This document shows, piece by piece, positions 54,892 through 61,818 of a stretch of 64,000 nucleotides of DNA; within the stretch, counting starts at the first letter, position 1, and every line of letters begins with the position of its first letter. The notes below the pieces were generated by a model that saw only the letters and a list, made by a program, of their open reading frames with translations, did not search any database and was not told the DNA's origin. The translations under genes were made by a program, and so were the position numbers. The stretch covers positions 1 to 64,000 of the forward strand of contig CAWGYT010000019.1 of NCBI GenBank assembly GCA_963826795.1, given 5' to 3'. The DNA comes from CAWGYT01 sp963826795. Its GTDB lineage: Bacteria; Planctomycetota; Planctomycetia; Pirellulales; Pirellulaceae.

Positions 54892-55896
54892 ATGATGGCC
54901 AGGTTGATCCTTCCCATGTCACGCCGCTCCACTGGACAACCGCACTCCACGCCGCAGGCCATCCCTCGCCCCGGGATCGATGCCGCCACAGTGATGCGGA
55001 TCAAGAACCTCCAGTTGCGGTCTCGCGTGGTGGTCGAGGGCTTCTTCAATGGTTTGCATCGCAGCCCTTTTCACGGGTTTTCCGCGGAGTTCAGTGAGTA
55101 TCGTCAGTACACGCCGGGTGACGATACGCGTTATATCGACTGGCGACTCTACGCACGCAGCGATCGGTACTACATCAAGCGATTCGAGGACGAAACGAAT
55201 CGTCGCTGTTACCTGGTGGTTGATCTCAGCCGGTCGATGGGCTTCGGGTCGCTTGACTACACCAAGATGGACTACGCGCGGACGCTGGCCGCGACCTTCG
55301 CTTACTACCTGTCTCTGCAGCGCGACTCGGTGGGACTGCTAAGCTACGACGAGGCCGTGCGGGATTTCCTCGCGGCTCGTTATCGTCCCGGTCACTTGCG
55401 AAACCTGATGGTGATGCTCGAACGAACCGTTTCGGGCCAGAGCACACAAATCGGCGATGCGCTCGAGCAGATCGCGAGCCTCGTCAAGAAGCGAGGACTG
55501 ATTGTCCTGCTTTCAGACTTCCTGACGCCGATCGAAGAACTTGGGCGGCCGTTGTCCTATCTCCGTTCGCGTGGCCACGAAGTCATGGCGTTCCGCATCC
55601 TGGATCCGGCGGAGGTTAGTTTTGCATTTTCGGAGGCCACGCTGTTCGTTGATCTGGAATCCGGCCGGCCGATGTACGTCGATCCGCTGGCGGCTCGAAG
55701 CGACTACCTCGAGCGATTTCGCTTGCACGAGCGACAACTGCGGGAGATTTGCATGACGATGGGGATCAACCTCGCCACGTTTCTGACGGATCAGCCGCTT
55801 GATTCGGCGCTGTTTTATTGGCTCGCACATCAATCGCGCCAGCCCGCCGTCGGCGCCGTGGGGCGGCGTCCCAGCGGCGGGGGAGGACCTGCATGA
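54892..55896 (+). CDS. DUF58 protein (MoxR partner)
   Basis: The 334-residue protein is read from ATG 54892, with 54916 as alternative. It starts 47 bp after the MoxR stop. DUF58 signature: HGFSAEFSEYRQYTPGDDTRYIDWRLYARSDRYYIKRFEDETN, followed by a VWA-like region YLVVDLSRSMGF with a MIDAS-like DxSxS. RGLIVLLSDFLTPIEELGRPL is the second VWA block. Cytoplasmic; no membrane helices in this member. The stop overlaps the next start (ATGA), so expression is coupled. Confidence 0.92.
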   Translation: MMARLILPMSRRSTGQPHSTPQAIPRPGIDAATVMRIKNLQLRSRVVVEGFFNGLHRSPFHGFSAEFSEYRQYTPGDDTRYIDWRLYARSDRYYIKRFEDETNRRCYLVVDLSRSMGFGSLDYTKMDYARTLAATFAYYLSLQRDSVGLLSYDEAVRDFLAARYRPGHLRNLMVMLERTVSGQSTQIGDALEQIASLVKKRGLIVLLSDFLTPIEELGRPLSYLRSRGHEVMAFRILDPAEVSFAFSEATLFVDLESGRPMYVDPLAARSDYLERFRLHERQLREICMTMGINLATFLTDQPLDSALFYWLAHQSRQPAVGAVGRRPSGGGGPA

Positions 55897-58100
55897 GCTT
55901 CCTGGCCCCGCTTTATGCTCTGGGCGCCTTGGCGATCGCCGCGCCGATTATCTTTCATCTGATCCAACGACGTCCGCGTGGCCGCCAGGCGTTCAGCTCG
56001 CTGATGTTTCTCACGCCGTCCACGCCACGCATTACCCGGCGAAGTCGTTTGAACCACTTGTTCCTGCTCTTGCTGCGGGCGCTCGCTTTGCTACTGCTGG
56101 CCGCTGCGTTTTCTCGGCCTTTCTTGCGATCACTCGCGCAATTCAATGCGCCCGCGCCGGCGCGACGTGTCGCGGTCTTGATCGATCGGAGTGCCAGCAT
56201 GCGACGAGATGGTCTCTGGAACCAGGTTCAGACGCAGGTGGAAAGCGTCTTGCAAGGCCTCAAGCCAAATGACCAGGTTGCCTTGTTCGCGTTTGACGAG
56301 CAGCTGCAATCAGTCGTCAGCTTCGAGTCCTCAGGCGCTGGAACAACGTCCTCTGCCGAAATCATCCGCCAAGCAGCCCGACAGCTTGGACCCGGGTGGA
56401 AGGGGACGGATCTGGGGAGCGCCTTGGCGGCGGCGGTCGATCAGATTCGAAACGCCGACGCGGCCGGAACGCCAATTCGCGATCACTGTATCGTGCTTCT
56501 GTCTGACCTTCAGCAAGGGTCCCGTTTAAACCAGCTGGACTCGCTCACGTGGCCGCCCGATGTCCGCGTCGATGTCCGCCCCCTGGCAACGCGACGCGGA
56601 AACGCAAGTGTTTACCCGCTTCCGATCAGCTCTGAGACGATCGAGTCCGATCAGGTTCGAGTTCGCGTCACGAACGAAGCCGACTCCACAAGCGATAGTT
56701 TTCAGCTCGCCTGGGAACCCGCCGCCCCTTCGTCACGCGCCACGTCACCCCTCGTCGCTCCCAGCGCGGTCACAAGCCGTGAGCGCTCGGCGAAATCCCT
56801 CGCGCCACAGTCGATTCAGGTGGCCCCGGGCCGATCCCGTGTGCTGACGCTGACACGTCCTGCCGGATCCCAACAGCTGCGTTTGACGGGCGATGAACAT
56901 GAGTTCGATAACACGATTTTTCAAGCGGCACAAACACCCATCAAGAAAACGGCCTTGTTCGTAGGCCAGACCGCCGACACACCCGACCGCTTGATCTATT
57001 TCCTCCGTCGGGTTCAACTCGGAGCGCGCTTGGTGGAAGTCGCCGTGGCGGCGCAGGACCGCCAGTCCGCGCCGATTCCCTTGCGGCCCGACGAAACGCC
57101 TCTGGTGATTTTTGGTTGCCTGCCGACGGCGGACTGGCAAGGGCCGTTGGAATCGTATCTGAATCAAGGCGGTCGACTGCTGATCGTACTCGACCCCACC
57201 GAACTCGGGTTAGGTGACTCGGCTGGCGAGGCTGACCGTGATGCGGGCTTCGACGTGGACAAAGTCGCGTCAGAGATCGACCAGGCGGCCAGCACGATGG
57301 CCGGTGTACTGCAGATCAAATCGCTGCATTTGGAGGCCCACCAAGCCGGTGACTATGCGATGCCGGCCGATATCGATTTTCAGAACCCACTGTTCGAGCC
57401 TTTCGCGGATCCGAAATACAGCGATTTCACGAAGATCCGTGTTTGGCATTCGTTCCGTCTGGTGACCGATCACGAACAGCCGTGGACGATTGTCGCTCGC
57501 TACGATGATGGCTTTCCATGGATCGTCGAGAAAGCGTTCGGCAGCGGACGCTGTTGGGTCATGACCACGGGTTGGCAGCCCAAGTCCAGCAATCTCGCGC
57601 TCTCGACAAAGTTTGTGCCACTGCTGGTCAACATGCTGGGAGTGACGGCCGGCGTTGAAAACGCCCAGCTCAGTCATCTCGCGGGCCAGCCGATCGACCT
57701 GCGCGGCCGCGCACTGTTTTCCAAAGTGATCTTGCCCGACCAGACGGAGATTGCATTGTCGCCGGATGACCGGGCACTGTCCGAAACGAATCAGATCGGG
57801 ATCTATCAACTTGTGACCTCGGAGGAAGGATCCGAAGAGATGGCGGTTAACCTCGCTCCGGACGAGAGCCGCACGGTCCCCTTGGATCCCACCGCATTAG
57901 AGCAACACGGCGTTCAGCTGGGAGCGTTTGAGCAGGCTTCGGACTTGGAAGACCGTCAGCGACAAATGCGAGACGTGGAACTGGAATCGCGCCAGCAGAT
58001 CTGGCGATGGCTGCTCGTCGCTGCTCTCGCGGTCCTGGCGGTCGAAACCTATGTCGCGGGGCGAACGAGTCTCAAGGAGTCGACGATTACGTCGGCGTAA
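55893..58100 (+). CDS. BatA-like N-terminal helices + VWA membrane protein
   Basis: Starts at 55893 in an ATGA overlap with ggggagg upstream. The 735-residue protein opens with MSFLAPLYALGALAIAAPIIFHLIQRRPRG and a second helix LLRALALLLLAAAFSRPFL, the BatA N-terminal double-helix region. Then a VWA domain with MIDAS DRSASM (about residue 96) and LLSDLQQGS. The large remainder is extracytoplasmic, including a glutamine amidotransferase-like region (LVIFGCLPTADWQGPLESYLNQGGRLLIVL) and a final helix (WLLVAALAVLAVETYVAG). It resembles BatA/BatB aerotolerance proteins and likely works with MoxR and DUF58. Confidence 0.9.
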   Translation: MSFLAPLYALGALAIAAPIIFHLIQRRPRGRQAFSSLMFLTPSTPRITRRSRLNHLFLLLLRALALLLLAAAFSRPFLRSLAQFNAPAPARRVAVLIDRSASMRRDGLWNQVQTQVESVLQGLKPNDQVALFAFDEQLQSVVSFESSGAGTTSSAEIIRQAARQLGPGWKGTDLGSALAAAVDQIRNADAAGTPIRDHCIVLLSDLQQGSRLNQLDSLTWPPDVRVDVRPLATRRGNASVYPLPISSETIESDQVRVRVTNEADSTSDSFQLAWEPAAPSSRATSPLVAPSAVTSRERSAKSLAPQSIQVAPGRSRVLTLTRPAGSQQLRLTGDEHEFDNTIFQAAQTPIKKTALFVGQTADTPDRLIYFLRRVQLGARLVEVAVAAQDRQSAPIPLRPDETPLVIFGCLPTADWQGPLESYLNQGGRLLIVLDPTELGLGDSAGEADRDAGFDVDKVASEIDQAASTMAGVLQIKSLHLEAHQAGDYAMPADIDFQNPLFEPFADPKYSDFTKIRVWHSFRLVTDHEQPWTIVARYDDGFPWIVEKAFGSGRCWVMTTGWQPKSSNLALSTKFVPLLVNMLGVTAGVENAQLSHLAGQPIDLRGRALFSKVILPDQTEIALSPDDRALSETNQIGIYQLVTSEEGSEEMAVNLAPDESRTVPLDPTALEQHGVQLGAFEQASDLEDRQRQMRDVELESRQQIWRWLLVAALAVLAVETYVAGRTSLKESTITSA

Positions 58101-58135
58101 CAGGGCAGGATGTTCGCAAGGGAGAATACGCAGTG

Positions 58136-60289
58136 ATGACGAAGCAACTCAGGGCACAACTGATTCGGGTTCAACAGCGTTTGAGGACGGAATTCCGATG
58201 GATTCGGTTCGCTTCCATGGGAACGTTGGGCGCCGTACTGGTCGGTCTGTTGCTCTTGTCTGACCAAGCGATCGAGACGGGCACGCTCGCATGGATCGCG
58301 GGGGTTCTGGTTGCGATGTGCTGCCTGGTTGGAGTGGTTTCCCGTCGTCACTTCGGTTCAACGGCCAACATCGCGCGGCGGGTGGAACAGAAGTTTCCCG
58401 AGCTGCAGCAACGACTGCTGACCGCCGTCGGGACCTTGGAACGTGCGGGCAACCGTCCGCTGGGATATCTGGAATCCACGGTGGTCGACGAGGCGGTGAC
58501 GCACGGTCAGCGCGTGGGTTGGGAAAATCTGGTGCCGTCGGCACGACTGCGGATCCTGCAACTGATTGCCGGCGTGACCCTTGCCCTCACGGCAGCAGGG
58601 TTTTGGCAACTTTCCAAACGTTCTGTCCCAACGGCGGCGATCACGCCTCCACGACCCGCCGCCACGCCTGAAATCGCGGCGGATGTGGCTGTCGAGCCGG
58701 GTAACGCCGACGTGGAACGTGGCACGCCCCTGATCTTTTCTGCTCAGTTCTCGGGCCGTGTGCCCCGTGATGCCACGCTTCGGGTTCAAACGGATCTGGG
58801 AGAGATCCGCCAATTGCCGATGTCACGCCGGTTGGATGATCCGTTGTTTGCCGTCCAGTGGCCCGAGGTACGCGAGGCGTTAACCTACCGCGTTGAATAC
58901 CTGGGTAAGCGGACGCGGGACTATCGAATCGATGTCTTCGATTATCCTGACCTCCTGCAGGCCGATGCCAATTTGGACTATCCTGGCTACACCGGTCTGG
59001 ATCCCAAGGAAATCGAGGATACGCGCCGCGTGACCGCCGTCGAAGGAAGCCAGCTGACGTGGCTCGCCCGTGTCAATAAGCCGCTCAAGCGGGCGTGGCT
59101 GCGATCGCCCGAGGGACAAGAGATTGCCCTGCAACAAGAAACGAGCGACTCGCAAGCGTATCGCGTGCGGGTCGAGTTGATGGAAGATGCGCGTTGGGAG
59201 CTGCATCTGGAAGATGAACAGGGGCGGCGAAACAAGGTCGCTCCTGAACTGGTCGCGCGAGTTTTCCGTAATCAGCCGCCAACCCTCAAGCCGACGCTGG
59301 CTCGCGATGTGTCGGTTTCACCGTTGGAAGAAGTCGAGGTCAACGCGGAGTGTCGAGATGACTTCGGCATTACCCGCTACGGCATTGCGTATGGGCTCGC
59401 CGCTCAACCGATGCGTGACTACGTACTCGGCCAAAACGTCGCCGCACAACTCGCGGCCCAGGCAGCGTATCTGCTGGACTTTGAATCCCTGGAAGCCGAG
59501 CCTGACCAGCTGTTGGCTTACCATTTCTGGGCCGAAGACGTGGGGCCGGACGGTCAGCCACGAAGGACGCAAAGCGACCTGTACTTCGCCGAAGTCCGCC
59601 ACTTCGAGGAAATCTTCCGAGAAGGACAGTCGCCTCCAGGCGGGCAACCGCCTCCCGGTGCGATGAGCCAAAATGGGCAGCAAGCCGAACAGCTGATGGA
59701 GCTACAGAAGCAAATCATCAACGCGACCTGGACTCTGCTTCGACGAGAAACATCACCGACGCTGTCGTCGGAATTCGAGAGCGACCTGGCACTTCTCCAG
59801 CAATCGCAACGACAAGCAGAAGCACAGCTGCAGGCCCTACAAGAGAAGCTCCAGGACGCCGAATCCCTCGGGCACGCGAGACTCGTTGCCGAGGCGATGG
59901 AAGAAGCACTGGCTCATCTGCAGGCATCCCTCGATCAGCACGACGCCTCGCTACTGAATTCGGCGCTGGCTGCCGAACAAGCCGCCTATCAAGGGCTCTT
60001 GCGCTTCGAGCGCGCGAGCATGAAGTCGTGCGGGGTCAGCCCCAACAAGCGGGCGCGAGTGGTGCCAGTGCGAGCTCCCAGCAGCGACAACAGCAATTGC
60101 AGGAGTTGGAACTCGAGAACGAGACGCGGCGGTATGAGACCCAGCAACAGGCAAGTGCGGATGAGCAGCAACAAGCGGCCGAACGAGACCTGCAGCAGAT
60201 ACTTAACCGACTTCGCGACTTGGCTCGCCGACAGGAGGATATCAACAAACAGTTGCAGGAGCTGCAAACGGCACTTCAACAGGCCGTAG
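58136..60289 (+). CDS. 5' part of a frameshifted DUF4175-like membrane protein
   Basis: Starts at 58136 with ggga upstream, 35 bp after the previous stop. Two membrane helices (MGTLGAVLVGLLLLSDQA and TLAWIAGVLVAMCCLVGVV), a RRVEQKFPELQQRLLTAV segment, a third helix (LQLIAGVTLALTAAGFWQL) and periplasmic beta-rich domains follow. A long coiled coil starts near 59690 (ELQKQIINATWTLLRRE ...). At about 60010 the frame breaks after AYQGLLR. Adding one C (cgcttcg to cgccttcg) restores LRLRAREHEVVRGQPQQAG, the frame of the next entry. Residues after that point to 60289 are not authentic. Confidence 0.85.
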   Translation: MTKQLRAQLIRVQQRLRTEFRWIRFASMGTLGAVLVGLLLLSDQAIETGTLAWIAGVLVAMCCLVGVVSRRHFGSTANIARRVEQKFPELQQRLLTAVGTLERAGNRPLGYLESTVVDEAVTHGQRVGWENLVPSARLRILQLIAGVTLALTAAGFWQLSKRSVPTAAITPPRPAATPEIAADVAVEPGNADVERGTPLIFSAQFSGRVPRDATLRVQTDLGEIRQLPMSRRLDDPLFAVQWPEVREALTYRVEYLGKRTRDYRIDVFDYPDLLQADANLDYPGYTGLDPKEIEDTRRVTAVEGSQLTWLARVNKPLKRAWLRSPEGQEIALQQETSDSQAYRVRVELMEDARWELHLEDEQGRRNKVAPELVARVFRNQPPTLKPTLARDVSVSPLEEVEVNAECRDDFGITRYGIAYGLAAQPMRDYVLGQNVAAQLAAQAAYLLDFESLEAEPDQLLAYHFWAEDVGPDGQPRRTQSDLYFAEVRHFEEIFREGQSPPGGQPPPGAMSQNGQQAEQLMELQKQIINATWTLLRRETSPTLSSEFESDLALLQQSQRQAEAQLQALQEKLQDAESLGHARLVAEAMEEALAHLQASLDQHDASLLNSALAAEQAAYQGLLRFERASMKSCGVSPNKRARVVPVRAPSSDNSNCRSWNSRTRRGGMRPSNRQVRMSSNKRPNETCSRYLTDFATWLADRRISTNSCRSCKRHFNRP

Positions 60290-61818
60290 ATGAACAGCGG
60301 CGAGAGGAGCTGGAACGGCAATTGAAGCGTCTCCGCGACCAGCAAGAAGAAATGCTTCGTGACACCGACGAAACGCTGGAACGTGTGAGCCAGTCCCCCA
60401 ATCAGCAACAGTTGCAGGAGACTCGGCAACAGCTAGAGCAGTCGCGCGAGCGGCTCCAACAGAGCAACCAATCGGCTTCCGAAGGCAATGTCGCCGAGGC
60501 CCTCGCGGCCGGAACACGAGCCGAGCGGCAGTTCCAGGAAATGAGCGATCAGCTTCGCAAAAAAACCGCGAATCAGTTCGGCGAGCAGATGCAATCCATG
60601 CGGGAACAGGCCCGGGAGTTGGACGAACGGCAACAGAAGCTTGCCGACCAGTTGCAAGGAGAGTCCCAAGACGGGCCGGGGTTGCGACCGAGCGATTCGA
60701 CGCAACCGATCCAGGACGAATTGCAGCGTCAAGAAGCTCGACTGCAATCCCTCGTCGAACGCATGCAGGAAACGATTCAAGCTGCGGAAACCGCGGAGCC
60801 ATTGCTTGCTCAGAAACTCTATGACACGCTCCGCGATGCCAATCAAAAGCAGTTAAACGATCGTCTTCAGAATTTGCGTGAGTTGTTGGATAACGGTTTG
60901 CGTGAAGCGGCAGTCCAGGCCGAGCCCGAAACCCGCGAAGGGATCCAAGGCCTCCGCCAGGGAGTCGATCAGGCCGCCGAAAGCATCTTGGGTGATGACC
61001 TGGAAGGACTACGCCGCGCCGCCAGCCAACTCAGCGAACTCGCGAGTGAACTTAACCGGGAGCTTGAACGATTCGAGCCGGCGGATCCAGAGAACGAATC
61101 CGCGTCGGAGTCGACGCCATCACAGCCTGGCCAACAACAGCCTGGAGAACAACAATCCGGACAACAACAATCCGGACAACAACAATCCGGACAACAACAA
61201 TCCGGACAACAACAATCCGGACAACAACAATCCGGACAACAACAATCCGGACAACAACAATCCGGACAACAACAATCCGGTCAACAGCAATCCGGTCAAC
61301 AGCAATCCGGTCAACAACAATCCGGTCAGCAACAATCCGGTCAGCAACAATCCGGACAGCAGCAATCTGCCGCTTCACCTGGGCCGCAAGGTTCGTCGGG
61401 TGGCGGCGGAGGAGGTTCGGCCGGGCGAGAGCAGGGCGGAGGTTTGCTTGAGCAGCTGGAACAGGGCCTTCAGAGCGGACCTTTGACGGGAGACCAGTTT
61501 GGCCAATGGTACGATCGATTGCGTGACGTGGAAGAAATGATCGATGATCCGGAGCTGCGGGCGCGTGCCGCTCAGATTCGCGATCGAGCTCGGAGCATGC
61601 GACGCGAGATGCGACGGCATTCCGAATTGCCGCAGTGGGATCTGGTTCGGGATCTGGTCGCGACCCCGCTGGATGAGCTGCGCCAGGAGGTGCAGCAGGA
61701 GCTTGCACGCCGTTCGGGACAACAGGACGAACTGGTTCCGATCGACCGTGACCCGGTTCCGCTGCAATTCAGCGAACGGGTACGGAAGTATTACGAGCAG
61801 TTGGGGCAGGGCGAATGA
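60028..61818 (+). CDS. 3' part of the DUF4175-like protein: coiled coil with a QQQSG minisatellite
   Basis: This continues a long Gln/Glu/Arg-rich coiled coil (about 60028-61090: QQLQELELENETRRYETQQQ ... LNRELERFEPADPENES). Then comes a low-complexity (QQQSG)n tract (61141-61370), and a short globular C-terminus (GGGLLEQLEQGLQSGPLTGDQFGQWYDRLRDVEEMIDDPELR ... PLQFSERVRKYYEQLGQGE), conserved in these proteins. Joined with the 5' part it gives about 1227 residues. The stop overlaps the next start (ATGA at 61815). It is the largest member of the envelope operon and may act as a scaffold spanning the periplasm. Confidence 0.85.
   Translation: MRGQPQQAGASGASASSQQRQQQLQELELENETRRYETQQQASADEQQQAAERDLQQILNRLRDLARRQEDINKQLQELQTALQQAVDEQRREELERQLKRLRDQQEEMLRDTDETLERVSQSPNQQQLQETRQQLEQSRERLQQSNQSASEGNVAEALAAGTRAERQFQEMSDQLRKKTANQFGEQMQSMREQARELDERQQKLADQLQGESQDGPGLRPSDSTQPIQDELQRQEARLQSLVERMQETIQAAETAEPLLAQKLYDTLRDANQKQLNDRLQNLRELLDNGLREAAVQAEPETREGIQGLRQGVDQAAESILGDDLEGLRRAASQLSELASELNRELERFEPADPENESASESTPSQPGQQQPGEQQSGQQQSGQQQSGQQQSGQQQSGQQQSGQQQSGQQQSGQQQSGQQQSGQQQSGQQQSGQQQSGQQQSGQQQSAASPGPQGSSGGGGGGSAGREQGGGLLEQLEQGLQSGPLTGDQFGQWYDRLRDVEEMIDDPELRARAAQIRDRARSMRREMRRHSELPQWDLVRDLVATPLDELRQEVQQELARRSGQQDELVPIDRDPVPLQFSERVRKYYEQLGQGE
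61141..61370 (+). repeat. 15-bp coding minisatellite, about 15 copies, encoding QQQSG
   Basis: The unit tccggacaacaacaa is repeated about nine times identically, then drifts to tccggtcaacagcaa and tccggtcagcaacaa. All changes keep Gln/Ser/Gly. The tract lies between the coiled coil and the C-terminal domain and would act as a flexible linker with variable length. Confidence 0.95.

Noticed and set aside
61120..61365. A minus-strand frame of repeated LLLSGLLLSG, resembling a hydrophobic leucine-rich peptide
   Set aside because: It is the complement of the QQQSG coding repeat and starts nowhere sensible.
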